Shown: in pieces, positions 45,551 to 56,800 of the stretch
Layout: each line of letters opens with the position of its first letter
How positions within the stretch are numbered: position 1 is the first letter of the stretch
NCBI GenBank assembly: GCA_947311845.1
Contig: CAMZMU010000059.1
Location: 54,273,461-54,337,460 of the forward strand
Length of the DNA: 64,000 bases
Direction of reading: 5' to 3'
Origin: Poa pratensis
Taxonomy: Eukaryota > Streptophyta > Magnoliopsida > Poales > Poaceae
Program-made: the position numbers and the translations under genes
Notes under the pieces: model-generated
Told to the model about the DNA's origin: nothing
Databases searched by the model: none
Seen by the model: only the letters and a program-made list of their open reading frames with translations

Positions 45551-46248
45551 CTGAGAAATTGATAGGTTGATAAGGGTCCAAGTCTTCCGCTTCCGCTGCT
45601 CGTCTGGGTCAGAGCCCGGAGGTCGTCGTCTACACCGTACGTGTGTAGAGCTACGAGGTGTTGTGCGTGTGGCACTTGGTGGAGTTCGTCTTCACCACCT
45701 TGAGATCGGCTCCGCCGTCGTCTTCGCCGCCCGTCTTCATTACGCGTCGTCATCGAAACAGATCTTTTGATCGTCGACTCTCGTGATCTCATGTATATCA
45801 TGCCAGTTTCTCTATTCTATCTTGGATCCCCAAGTCTCCTCTCGTATATTATACTCAGATTGTATGTTTTAGGATCAAACACTTAATGCTTCGCTAATAC
45901 AAGTTCAGTTGTAATCATATATACATATTCAACACCAATTCAAAAATTGACAATAACTAGAAAGATTTTATGTGTTTCCAAACGAATTAGATCCTACCTT
46001 CAGAATGGGACAAGGGGTCAAGGACTTTGAGTCCAGTGTGGATAGAGTAGTCTAATTGTGCATTTTTTTTTTGATAAATTCTACATTGCTTCTTGCTAGT
46101 CCGGATAGATAATTAGGTGAACTACGTTGATCATAGGTGATGGGCAAATTACTTCACTGATTCAGATAGAGGAAAACACATATCTTTTACCAGCCATCAC
46201 AGAAGCAGATTAAGTACTATTAGCCAGTCACATAGTTGCACGCTCATA
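45551..46248. other. Mixed non-coding stretch
   Basis: 45570-45770 is GC-rich and of unknown origin. From about 45990 begins text (AGTAGTCTAATTGTGCA, TACTTCACTGATTCAGAT) that recurs at 47521-47640 and 48482-48560, the left part of the repeated block described next. Confidence 0.4.
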
Positions 46249-46371
46249 CTCTCTCCGTTCCAATTTAATTGACTTGCTATGCATCAAATATGGATGTATA
46301 TAGACATGTAACAAGTCTAGATACATCCACATGTAATGCATATCAAGTCAATTAAATTGGAACGGAGGGAG
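46249..46371. mobile_element. Stowaway MITE
   Basis: 123 bp, ends CTCTCTCCGTTCCAATTTAA and TTAAATTGGAACGGAGGGAG, TA at both sides. Close relative of 39101-39223. Confidence 0.95.
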
Positions 46372-46479
46372 TACTTGTTATGGGATGGTCCTTTTCTTTA
46401 AGGAAAAACCAGTGACTCCACGAATATAACCATTAAAATAATAAAATACTTCAGTATTTTTCAATTAAAATACCACACA

Positions 46480-47420
46480 GGTTTCTGTACACTTTGCGCC
46501 CCTTCTTCCTTTTTAGCAGTCGCTTTGTTCATTCACGACAATTATATTATTGTTCTTTCCATCTCCACTACCACACCGTGGAATATTATCAACTAATGTT
46601 TCCGGGCCCCTTTTAATTAGACCGCCTCTCTCCAAATCCATTATCCATGAAATGATTCTCCCTGCGTGGCAGAGACAAAGGCAGGGTCAACATCCATCCT
46701 TCCATGCCCATATTTCCCAAACATATAGTTTAGTTCTTCTCCTTTGCCTTTGTTTTATCATGGCATGGAGCCCAAAACGAATTCTGAAGCAGTCAGTGGG
46801 TAGTGGATACTACTAGCAACAGAAAATGGCTTTTGGAATTTGCCGCTTTGCTGTGACCATCGTGCTGGGCGCTAATTGGCCGTTGTGTATGGCACCAGAC
46901 TGGCCCTCCATGTCCTTGTGTGAGTTTTTTTTTTCTTGAAACAAGATTCCTTGTGTGATTTATGAACGACTGAGTATGTTATATATGTGCAGGCAGTAGT
47001 TGATGTGTTATGTGTTTGTTGTTCTCACCAGCAGAAGAGGCACGTGTGGTCTTCTTGTAGTGTGTCCGAAAGATGTTATTTAGGTGGACTGAGCCACGGC
47101 ATAATCGAGCTAAAAGCTCACTGAAAGACAGAGGAACAATTATTGTTTTTGTCTGATCCAGTCATGCCCGTTCTTGTGTTGCACTTCTCACTTGCTCGGA
47201 AACTGCTGAACTGAGGTGCGTACAGTGTTGTGTAGTATCCTCCTACATCTTCCAGTATATTTAATTTTCAAACCTCACCAGAAATACCTACATCTTCTTA
47301 TATTGAAATATGCATGCGTCAGACAAACGGAAGTGATTCTTTTCGGGGAAAGAAAAGACACAAACAAATGGTTGGCCATCAGACTTAACTTCACCGCGAG
47401 AGGCTGAACCTGGGGACATC
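46480..47420 (+). repeat. Diverged repeated block, copy A
   Basis: Shares CTTCTTCCTTTTTAG.AGTCGCTTTGTTC, CCAAATCCATTATCCATG, GCGTGGCAGAGACAAA and GTCTGATCCAG.C.TGCCCGTT with copies B (49020-50733) and C (51177-52085). No conserved frame, so probably an old non-coding repeat. Confidence 0.75.
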
Positions 47421-47724
47421 GTGTTTTGCTAATCTGGCTCCCAATTTTTTTACGTCACTTAGCTCCACACCTCGATTTGCCACCCCCGATGGCTATTGGC
47501 GTGAATAAACCACGACACATGGAGTAGTCTAAATGTACATTTCGATAATTGTCTGCATTGTTGCTTACTCGTGTGGACTCTAGATAGATAATTAGGTGAA
47601 CTATACTAATCATACGTGATGAGCAAACTACTTCATTGATTCAAAGGTAGGAAGCACTTCTTATAACAATGTAAGAGACGCCTAATTAGATACTCCACTT
47701 GCCATCACTCAAGCATACTAGTTT
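47421..47724. other. Part of the repeated block's left segment
   Basis: Contains a third copy of the TACTTCA.TGATTCA segment at about 47629. No gene. Confidence 0.4.
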
Positions 47725-47985
47725 TTTTTAGAAAAGAGGATGTTCCTAGCCTCTGCTCCGTCCCGAAGAAGGGCGGAGACTCTCGAACGAGGGAAAGGAT
47801 CCCTTCGAAAGAATTGACCAAGGAGTCGTACGAGGTGAAAATCTCATGTACGGTTCTGTAAAGGGACAGTAATGGTGACTTATCTGTCGACTTTTCCACT
47901 ATCAACCCTTAAAAACCCAACTCTGCCTTACATAAAGTTGCCAGAGTACGATTAACCTCTGGATTTGAAATCACTACTTATATAC
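47725..47985 (+). pseudogene. rps12: Plastid DNA insertion: rps12 intron end and exon 2
   Basis: A nuclear copy of plastid DNA. 47898-47985 translates as exon 2 of plastid rps12 (KPNSALHKVARVRLTSGFEI) with a stop four codons in and an Arg-to-His change. Upstream, GAGTCGTACGAGGTGAAAAT and CTCATGTACGGTTCTG form the domain V hairpin of the group II intron preceding that exon, and the GGAGACTCTCGAACGAGGG region is further intron sequence. The match stops at TTATATAC (47985). Not functional here. The left edge is approximate. Confidence 0.88.
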
Positions 47986-48784
47986 ACACATGACATACAC
48001 ATGACACATCTATATATTATTACTTTTTAGCAATGCCAAGCAAGGTCACCCAAAATGGACTGCCTCAAACGGGTATCGCAATTAACCTACACAAATCCTA
48101 TGACATGTAACAAAACAACGAAAAATACACTAATATTGTTACGGTCATGGTCCTTTTCAGAAGCAATTTCAGTGACTCCAAGTCTAAAGTCACCCCTGTC
48201 ACAACCGTCTAAAACGTTGCTCTCGTGATCTCATATCTAGCATAAATGCTTCTCTAGTCTATTTTGCCTATCCCACAGTGACTTTATATACTAGAAACGA
48301 GTTACACATATCAAGTTCTAACACTTAACACTTCGATAATGCCAAATCGGATTGTACCCTACCCATATATTTGACACAAGTTCTGACACACACGATTAAC
48401 GTGGAGAATTCCTATGTCGCAAAACCATCAGGCCTTCAGGAATGGAACAAGGAGTCAGGACTAGCAGTCTACTAGGGATGAAGTAGTCTAATTGTACACT
48501 TAGATAATGTCCGTGTTGCTAGATAGACACTAAGCATAGGTGATGGGCAAAATACTTCACTGATTCAGATATAGGAAAGTACTCCTTCTAGCAGAATCCA
48601 ACAAGCGCCCCCATTAGATACTCTACTAGACATCACAGAAGCAAATCAGCTTACAATAGTCAGTTACCTTTTCGTGCTTACACCCATTGTTATATATGGC
48701 CATGGTCCTTTTCTGAAGCAATTTCAGTGAGTCCCAAGCACTCTAGTTAGGAGGAAAGATACCTTCTCCTGGCTGGCTTTTTTA
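47986..48784. other. AT-rich stretch, partly repeated-block sequence
   Basis: 48440-48740 repeats text seen at 46010-46240 and 47510-47700 (ACAAGGAGTCA, AGTAGTCTAATTGTACA, CTTCACTGATTCAGATATAG). No gene. Confidence 0.4.
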
Positions 48785-48985
48785 TTTTTATTTTTTTTGT
48801 TGTTGTATTTTAATAAACAAAAAAATAATAGAAATGGGAAGTAAGGCTCCAGCCTCTTCATCATCAGAATGATGCACATACCGTTTTATTAATAATAAAC
48901 AAAAAATAGCCGAAATGGGGAGTAAAGCCCCGGCATATGCATCAGAATGATGCACACACCCTTTTATTAGTAAACAAATAATTAA
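48785..48985 (-). mobile_element. Two LINE 3'-end fragments in tandem
   Basis: On the minus strand two near copies (about 48797-48895 and 48895-48970) read TTAATAAAACGG..TGTGCATCATTCTGATG with GGCTGGAGCC or GGGGCTTTAC. The LINE at 56143 has the same kind of 3' end (CCAGCCTCTCTATCAGAGTG, GATGCACACGGCTTTTATTA). Confidence 0.6.
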
Positions 48986-49536
48986 GTACTCCATTCCATT
49001 TTTTCAAAGTAAAATACCTAGAGAGGTTTCTTTACGCTTTCCACATCTTCTTCCTTTTTAGTAGTCGCTTTGTTCCCTCACAACAATTATATTGTTCATT
49101 CCATCTCCACTACATTGGAATATTATCCACTAATGTTTCCGCCTCCTCTTTATTTCGACCGCCTTACACTATTGCCTCTCTCTCTCCAAATCCATTATCC
49201 ATGGAATGATTCTCCTTGCGTGGCAGAGACAAAAAAAAGCAGGGTCAATATCCTCCCTAACATGCCCATATTCCAAAACACATAGTTTAGTTCTTCTCCT
49301 CTGCCTTTGTTTTTGTCATGCCATGGAGCCCAGAGCAAATTCTGAAGCTGTTTATACAGCAGTGCCGTCAGTGGGGCAGTGGATACTTGCTACTACTACC
49401 AACAGAAACTGGCTTTTGGAACCCGCCACTTTGGTATGTATGGCCATTGTGGCTGTCCCGAGTGTGGGCTGTGGCACCAACCAGGACCTACGTGTCCTGT
49501 TGATTTTGAACGACTGAGAGTGAGTATGTTTTGTAC

Positions 49537-49696
49537 TCCCTCCGTTTTTTAATATAAGATGTTTTATCATTTGTCTACATTCACATATATCTAGATGTAT
49601 GTAGACATATTTTAGTATGTATGTGCACTTATATTAGTATGCATGTAGACAACATGTTAGATAGCTAAAACTTCTTATATTTATGCACGGAGGGAG
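49537..49696. mobile_element. Stowaway-type MITE
   Basis: 160 bp, ends CTCCCTCCGTTTTTTAATAT and ATATTTATGCACGGAGGGAG, TA at both sides (49535-49536, 49697-49698). Confidence 0.93.
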
Positions 49697-49772
49697 TATG
49701 CGCATGTAGAGGGAGTAGTTGATTTGTAATGTGTCTGTTGTTCTCACCAGAAGAGGCACGCTTGGTGTTCTT

Positions 49773-50440
49773 TTTTTTTTTGCGATGAAGATACAGTACA
49801 TATGCCAAGAAACTTACAGAAAAGCCCAGGAAAACAAGAAAATTACAAAGAAGCCCTTCCCGAGCTCCAGCATCGTCTTCCACACGCAGACCGCTGCGCC
49901 GGCGAAGCCCGCCGCAACACCTCCGAAACTCTGGACTGGGAGGCCCCCCACGCGGACGGGGAGTCGACGCTCCTCGGTGCCGTAGCACCTCCACCCTGCA
50001 CGATGAAAAACAACGCCGTCTTGGACACACGCACCTGCATCTCCGAAGTCGTCAAACGCCGGATCCGCCTTCTCTCGGACGCCGGCGCACGGGGAGACCT
50101 CTCGCGCGCTCCGGAGAGCCACGAACAAGGCCGGGACGGTGGATCCGCGGCGGAGCTCCCTCGGAGCCGCACCATCGGAAGAGGAGATCACCGCCACAAA
50201 AGGCCACTCCGGCGACGCCGCATCCTCCTCGACGCCACCAGCTAGCACACCCCGACGCACTCCTAAGCTATGTACACGCCCCGATCCATGGATTCCCCGC
50301 CCTCCCGCCGCCGAGGCGGCCGCCGAAAGGCGGGGAATCACAAGAATCGCCGGCGGCGAGCCTGTGCACGCGAGATCGCCCAAAAGTTCGCCCTTTACTG
50401 TAGAAGGAGAAGGGGAAAGAGGTCCAGCTCTCTGGTACGT
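49773..50440 (-). mobile_element. Minus-strand retroposon with 16-bp TSD
   Basis: Flanked by CACGCTTGGTGTTCTT at 49757-49772 and 50441-50456. The T run just inside the left edge is the poly(A) tail of a minus-strand insert; before it lies TCATCGCA on that strand, like the TTTTCGCAAAT end at 11520. GC-rich body. Homologous sites in copies A (about 47036) and C (about 51672) have no insert. No reverse transcriptase is present; the 222-codon minus frame is not recognised. Confidence 0.88.
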
Positions 50441-50733
50441 CACGCTTGGTGTTCTTGTGTGTTCAGAAAAATAAGTTGGCATTTAGGTGGACTGAGCCAT
50501 GCACATGATTGAGCCGAAAGCTCGGCCATGCTTCACAATTGTTTGCAGTTGTCTGATCCAGCCTTGCCCGTTCTTGTGTTGCACTGCTCGGAAATTGCTG
50601 AAAAGGTAACCGTCGAGTATTGTGTAGCGTCCTCCTCAGATGTAGTAAAAGGGGTTCCAAGGAAAATTTCAGGCTAAGCAGCATTTAGCTTTAGACAAAA
50701 AATTTTGTTGAGAACTGATTTAAACAAATGAAG

Positions 50734-51129
50734 CGGAAAGTCATTTTGCCTCCCGAGTTCCACTGTTCTCTCTTTTTTAACAAATTTAAAAATCATTTTT
50801 TAAGCTTAAAAGAAAAACTGAAAACAATCTTGCATGTTGTCAATGATGTATCCCACAAACATGCTAAATCTTGATTTAAAATACTTTAGATTCTGAGCTA
50901 TACAAAAATGAATATATTTTGTATATTTTGAAGATTTTAAAAGTGTATACATTTAGATCCACACATTTGTCATTTTTGAGTAGCTCAGTTCAAATCGATA
51001 CTTTGCACATTTATGGGATGCATCATTTAAAGCATGGAAGATTTTTTCAGATTTTTTTAAACTTATAAATATGATTTTTTTTTAAATTTATTATTAAATA
51101 AAGAGAGCACCGTAAAAAATCTCTACTCC
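50734..51129. mobile_element. MITE-like element with 8-bp TSD
   Basis: Flanked by AAATGAAG at 50726-50733 and 51130-51137. The two halves form a long imperfect inverted repeat (CTCTCTTTTTTAACAAATTT against AAATTTATTATTAAATAAAG). Copy C of the host repeat reads through the site (ACAAATGTGAAGGAACG near 52050) without the insert. The outermost ends are poorly matched, so the class is uncertain (hAT or Mutator-like foldback). Confidence 0.6.
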
Positions 51130-51176
51130 AAATGAAGGAACAAAAAAAGAACTTCTGGGCCTGAGTAGAACACTAC

Positions 51177-52085
51177 TACATCCTCTTTATTTCGACCGCC
51201 TTAAACTACTTCCTCTGCCTCTCCCTCCAAATCCATTATCCATGGAATGATTCTCCTTGCGTGGCAGAGACAAAAAAAAGCAGGGTCAACATCCTCCCTA
51301 ACATGCCCATATTCCAAAACACATAGTTTAGTTCTTCTCATCGGCTTTGTTTTTGTCATGCCATGGAGCCCAGAGCGAATTCTGAAGCTGTTTATGCAGC
51401 AGCGCCGTCAGTGGGGTAGTGGATTCTTTTTTAGAAACGCAATGGGGTAGTGGATTCTTGCTACTACTACCAACAGAAAATGGCTTTTGGAATCCGCCAC
51501 TTTCGTACGTATGGCCGTTGTGCTAGACGCTGATTGGCTGCCCGAGTGTAGCACCAGCCAGGTCCTACGTGTCCTATGATTTTTGAACGACTGGGAGCAA
51601 GTATGTTTTGTATGTGCAAGGCAGTAGACAGTAGTTGATGTGTAATGTGTCTGTTGTTAATCCCATCAGAAGAGACACGTTTGGTGTTCTTGTATTTACA
51701 AAAATATAAGTGGGCCTTTAGGTGGACTGAGCCATAGCCTGATTGAACCCAAAACTCGGTCAGGCTTCAGAGACAGAGGAAAAGTTGCTTGTTCTGTCTG
51801 ATCCAGCCTTGCCCGTTTGTGTTGCACTGCTCACTTGCTCGGAAACTGCTGAACTAAGGTACCATTGAGTATTGTGTTGCGTCCTCCTACATCTGTTCCG
51901 ATAAAAATGATTAGCCATCCAAATCAGATGCAGTAAAAGCAATTGCAAGGGAAACTTCAGGCTAAGCAGCATTCAGCTTTAGACAGAAAAAAATGTTGAG
52001 AACTTTTTTTTAGAGGATAAAAGAAAATGTTGACAACTGATTGAAACAAATGTGAAGGAACGAAAAGAACTTCTGGGCCTGAGTA
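51177..52085 (+). repeat. Diverged repeated block, copy C
   Basis: Third copy, closest to B. Both B and C end with CTGGGCCTGAGTAG followed by CACTACTAC or CACGACTACTAC. Confidence 0.75.
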
Positions 52086-52189
52086 GTACACGACTACTAC
52101 CTAGGCTCCGGCCTTGTTGAGAGGACAACATGTGCAATATGGTCTGATGTGGCCCAAATAAACGTAGCATTTGGACTCGTAGCATTCAT

Positions 52190-52469
52190 CAGCAAACGGG
52201 GGTGGCTCCCCTTCCTCGACCGCGCTTGGCTGGGCGCAGGACCCGACTGGGACGGCGACGGCGTCCCGTCGGCGCTGGAACGCCAGAGCGGCGGCTCCGG
52301 GACCGCATCGACTGCGGGGTGGCGGATCCGGGGCCCTTGCGCCCGGATCTGGGGCGGGCCTGGCTGTGTGGGTGGCGGGTCGACCTTGTCGGGGTCGCGT
52401 CGGCTCGGATGTGCGTGTGGCGCGGCCTGGCGGTGACCGGTGCTGCGCGGGGAGTGGTGCCTGGTTGAC
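52190..52469 (+). mobile_element. GC-rich retroposon, 5' part (interrupted)
   Basis: GC-rich sequence on the left of the LTR insertion that appears to continue at 54115. Together they may be one non-LTR retroposon with the LTR element nested inside. The 5' end is uncertain. Confidence 0.45.
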
Positions 52470-52511
52470 GGGAGAGTATTTGAGGATGATGATGATGGTG
52501 ATGATGAGTAC

Positions 52512-52530
52512 TTCCTCGGCAACGGCGCCA
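52512..52530 (-). other. Primer binding site of the minus-strand LTR element
   Basis: On the minus strand TGGCGCCGTTGCCGAGGAA, complementary to the 3' end of tRNA-Asp except near one base, ten bases beyond the LTR end. Confidence 0.75.
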
Positions 52531-52540
52531 GAAAACAGCT

Positions 52541-54109
52541 TGATGGCTACGTGTTGGTGAACCCCAAAAGGAAGGTTATGATGTAGACAGCAGAAGTTTT
52601 CCCTTGAATAATCTACCCAAGGTTATCAATCCAGTAGGACTTGACGATCTATCGGAAGGTTGTTGATGTTGACTCCCCCTGGCGCTAGGGAGCTTGCACC
52701 AACGTGGAATCTGCACAGACACAAACCAGAACTTTGCCCAACACGAAACAGAGAGGTTGTCAATCTCTCCGGTCTTGTAGAAACAAAGAGTTAAACGTAT
52801 GGTGTGGAAAACAGCAGGAAACACAGCAAGTAACAGGAAACAGATGATTGCAGCAGGTTGTGTAAACAGTATGAGGAAATTGGACCAGGGTCCACAGTTC
52901 ACTAGTGGTGTCTCTTTCAGAACAGATAACTAGCATGTTGGGTAAACAAATTACAGCTGGGCAATTGACAAATAGAGAGGGCATAACAAAGCAATACATG
53001 CCAAGATGTCTACTATGAAATCTAGTTGGGCATTACAACAAAGTACATAGACCGTTATTCCAACCGCATCTATGCCTAAATAATCCACCTTCAAGGCAGC
53101 ATCCGCATCATGTTCAGTATTAAGTTGCTAACAACAGATTATTGCCTGAAGTAAAGTGTGTAATGTAATCAATACAAGTGCCCTTGACACTGCACCAATG
53201 TTTTATCCCTAGTAGCAACAGCACATCTACCATCTTAGACCTTTCTGTCACTGATCCAGATATATAGAGACTAAACCCACTATCGAGCATAAATACCCCC
53301 TCTTGGAGTCATAAGCATCTACTTGGCCAAATCATCTAGTAGCAACGGAGAGCATGCAAGATCAAGAGCACATAGATAAACAACTTGAATAAACATGGTA
53401 TCAATATTCATCGGATCCCAGCAAACACAACATCTAGCATTACAATAAGATGATCTTGATCATGTTAGGCAGCTCACAAGATCTAAACATGGAGGCACAA
53501 GGTAGAGAGACAACCATCTAGCTACTGCTATGGACCCGTAGTCCAGGGTGGACTACTCACGCATCACTCCGGAGGCAGGCATGGTGATGTAGAGCCCTCC
53601 GGTGATGATCTCCCCTCCAGCAGGGTGCCGGGAAGAGTTTCAGAAGTCCTCCGATCTGAGATTGACGATGACGGCCGCGACGGAACTTTTCGTGGAATAT
53701 GATCGATCGTAATAGGGTTTTCGCGTCGCGGAGAATATATAGGCGAAGAGGCGGCGTCGGTGGCCGAGGGGGGCCACCACGCCATAGGGGGCGCGGGCCC
53801 ACCCTGGGCCGCGCCCTAGTGTGGCGTGGCCCCCTGGTGGGTCTGCTCCGACTCCCCTTTGGACTCCGTGATCTCCTCGTGATATTATTGACGATGTCTT
53901 TTGTTTCGTCCAATTCCGAGAATATTTCCTTAATAGATTTTCTGAAACCAAAAACAGCAGAAAACAGGGAACTAGCACTGTGGCATCTTGTTAATAGGTT
54001 AGTCCCAGAAAATGCATAAAAATGATATAAAGTGTAGCCAAAACATGTAGCAATTGATATAATAACAGCATGGAACATCAAAAATTATAGATACGTTTGA
54101 GACATATCA
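52541..54109 (-). mobile_element. Long terminal repeat (1569 bp) of a Ty3/gypsy-like element
   Basis: On the minus strand it begins TGATATGTCTCAAACGTATC and ends GTAGCCATCA, with TGAT/ATCA termini. The tRNA-Asp primer site lies just beyond. Long LTRs with a tRNA-Asp primer fit the Athila clade, which is inference. Only about 65 bp of internal leader follows; then GGGAG at 52470-52474 matches GGGAG at 54110-54114 as a 5-bp target duplication. The second LTR and all coding sequence are absent. Confidence 0.75.
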
Positions 54110-54114
54110 GGGAG

Positions 54115-55663
54115 CGGTCGGCGGCTCGGGGCGCGGCCAGGAGGCGCGCGCGGTGGGCTGCATCTGGGCCATGGTGAAGACGGTGGTGGTTTTGGGGTTG
54201 GAGTTGACTCGGGCGGCGGCGGGTTGAGAGGCAGGGCGGCGGCGCCGTGCCGCCGCGACGGTGGGCTTGGTGGACGCTGAAGATGGCTCGTTGCTGGTCA
54301 CGGTACGACGTGTGGTGGTTGTCCCGCTGCCGGTGGTGGTCGGGCTTGATGGAAATGGTGGTACAACGATGTTGGTTTGCTCCGGTGAAAGCCTAGCAGT
54401 GATCTCGGTCAGTGCCGGCGGCGCCGGCGTCTTTGGACGTCGTTCCCCTCCTTGGAGGCGTCGTCGTGGAGCGAAAACCACCCCTTTGTCACCCCAATTC
54501 CCCGAGTTTCTTTGGGTGCAAACCTTGCATTGTTGTCGACAGTGCGGGCGACGGCGGCGTTTTTCGTCGTTTTCCTCCTTGGAGGCGTCGTCTTGGAGCC
54601 TCGGTACCCAGGCCTTTGTTGCCATGCTAGCTTGCCTCATTGGCGGGTGCGTGGACGTCGAGGCAACGGCTTCGAGATGGTTCTTGTATGCCGGGGCGGC
54701 GGCCCCGGATTGCTGTGTGGTGGTGACCCAATGTGGTGGGGTTACGGCTTGACAGAGTGTGAGTGGCGGCTTCATGCTACAAGGGTGGCGAGGTTGTCAG
54801 CTTGGTTGATGCGTCCCAGCGAGGGACGATCTTCAGTAGGTCGAGGCAGCGGACTCGGACGTGGTGTGGCGGCCGTGGTCTGCGGGTAGTTGCTCTAGGC
54901 AGTTTGGGCTACGGCAACTAGGTCGTGCGGCGTTGCAGCTCGGGTGCGAGCGGTGGTATGTCGGGGCGGCGGCCTCGGAAGGTGGTAAAGGTGGATTGCG
55001 CAGGGCGTGACAGAGAGGTGGATGTCGGGGCGGCGGCTCCGAGGTGATCGCGTTGAGGCTTCTGTGGCGACGATGATGATGTGCGATGTCAGAGACGTGG
55101 CTGTGGCTGCGGTAGTCGGCTCTTCTCCGACGTGTCCTTGGGGTTGCCTCGGCGTGTTTTGTTGCTGTGAAGTCGAAACTGCTGTGGTGGGTTTCCGGTG
55201 GTGTACGATGGCTGGCGGCAGATGTTCCTTTCGGCGAGTTTCCACGACGCCAGCCTGCCTGGTTCTCTCTTCTTAGCTCTTCGTCGGACTCGAAGCTGCG
55301 CTGTCTTGTCGCAGGGGCTGAGTGACATAGATTTTCATATGGCTCCACACGGCCACGACAGTGTGGGCTGGCTCGACGACTGCCTGCGGCGAAGTCGGAG
55401 TCGCATGCTCGAGTTTCGGGTTGGCGGCGTGGCCCCCCAGGGGTGATGTGATGACGATGACGCCTTCATGCGGTCTCGACGAGGCCCTCTCTTGAGAGGC
55501 ATGTGGGGTTTTCTCTGTTTGGTGCCGCTCAGCGGTTTGTGTTGGTTTTCGCCGGTTTGGCCGGTGAGCGGTGCGTTGTGTTGTACGGTTTTTGGCCGGT
55601 TTTCCTTATAAACTGTCCAACTCTTTTCGGCTTATTCAATCAAGAATTGAAAGTTTCGAAAAA
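54115..55663 (+). mobile_element. GC-rich retroposon, 3' part with A tail
   Basis: GC-rich, with repeated TTGGAGGCGTCGTCNTGGAGC-like pieces. It ends CTTATTCAATCAAGAATTG and GAAAGTTTCG followed by A9 at 55655-55663. Minus-strand and plus-strand frames overlap and no domain is visible. No target duplication was found. Confidence 0.55.
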
Positions 55664-55668
55664 AAAAC

Positions 55669-56140
55669 CCTACGAAGTACTAGTATTCAAATGATGTGTG
55701 TCTTCAAATTTTATTGAATCGGCTTTTCTTTTCTCTCCATTATAATATAATTTTTACTCTTTTTTTTTTTGCGAAAGTAGGACCTTCACCATTCTAGCCG
55801 CAGAGGGTTGGGCCTAATCAACTCGCCCGACCTTGGTGCATTGTGGAAGATAAGTAACCGAGTTCATTCGATATAATTAGTTGATTAAGGCATTTGATGA
55901 GATCAATTGTAATGATTTTTTTAATGCGGCCTGTGAGAAAAAAGGCTTGATATTGTTAAGATGGGAAAATATGGCTCCATGATGACGCTCTACCTGATTT
56001 TTCTTATATGTCAAAATACTTATCGCAGATTTTTTTAAGAGAAATTTTGTAATCACACTAGAATTGATAACAACAATCACATTAGAAATTTACTTTTCTT
56101 GGTAGATATCGACCCATTGTTGTTTGTTACATTTAACTAT
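55669..56140. other. AT-rich stretch without a gene
   Basis: Only short frames; nothing recognised. Confidence 0.5.
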
Positions 56141-56800
56141 TTTTTTTCGAAAAAGGGAACGTCCCAGCCTCTCTATCAGAGTGATGCACACGGCTTTTAT
56201 TACAAAGTTTCAAAAGTATTTAAAGGTTCACAGGCAAACTCATCAACAATGACTACAAAACCAGCCACCAAAAATCAAAATAAAGAAGCCCAACACTAAG
56301 TATGGCACAACCTTCGGTCATGCTGCCACCCATCTCGGCTGAGGATAGCCCTGACAATCGCCATGAGCTGCGTACATCCAGACTCCATAAGGAATCGTTG
56401 GTCTTGCGGAAGGAGGAAGGACCACAAGTTGATCCAGTAGATAGCATGGTGAACACCTGTAAAAGTGTGCATTTTCAATTTTGTTAAAACCCATATCATT
56501 ACGACAATTCCAGACTGCCCAAATAAAAGCACGTACGTCAATGCGAATACGCGCTTTAGATTTCTTATCCACCCTGACAACCATGAGCCAAACATATTAG
56601 CTATACTAGTAGGAGGCGAAATATTGAAAGTGAAATAAAATAATCTCCAAATCTTACGCACAAAAGAGCAAGATATAAAAAGATGCTCAACCGTTTCATC
56701 ACAAAGGGTGTAGTTACACAATTGTTTTTGTTTTTGTTGTTTGCTTATATGGAGAGGGGTGATAAGGAGAAGGGACATAAAGTTGACTTTTCACCTTTTG
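56141..56800 (-). pseudogene. LINE ORF2 3' fragment (zf-RVT region) with A tail
   Basis: The minus-strand frame 56296-56778 (160 codons) has CDETVEHLFISCSFVRKIW, the C-x-ET-x-HLF-x-C-x5-IW pattern of the zinc-binding domain at the C-terminus of plant LINE reverse transcriptases (zf-RVT). The frame ends and is followed by a 3' untranslated region and a T run (poly(A) on the minus strand) at 56141-56148. The reverse transcriptase core and 5' region are missing: a 5'-truncated insertion. No clear target duplication. Confidence 0.8.

Larger units (their letters stand above)
49020..50733 (+). repeat. Diverged repeated block, copy B (with insertions)
   Basis: Second copy of the block at 46480, interrupted by a MITE (49537-49696) and a retroposon (49773-50440). 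Confidence 0.7.

Noticed and set aside
52149..52522. GC-rich frames on both strands left of the LTR
   Set aside because: No domain; mobile-element sequence.
53557..54081. 174-codon minus-strand frame
   Set aside because: Lies wholly inside the LTR.
54115..55446. Several 100-220 codon frames between 54.1 and 55.4 kb
   Set aside because: They overlap on both strands, are low-complexity and lie in a retroposon with an A tail.
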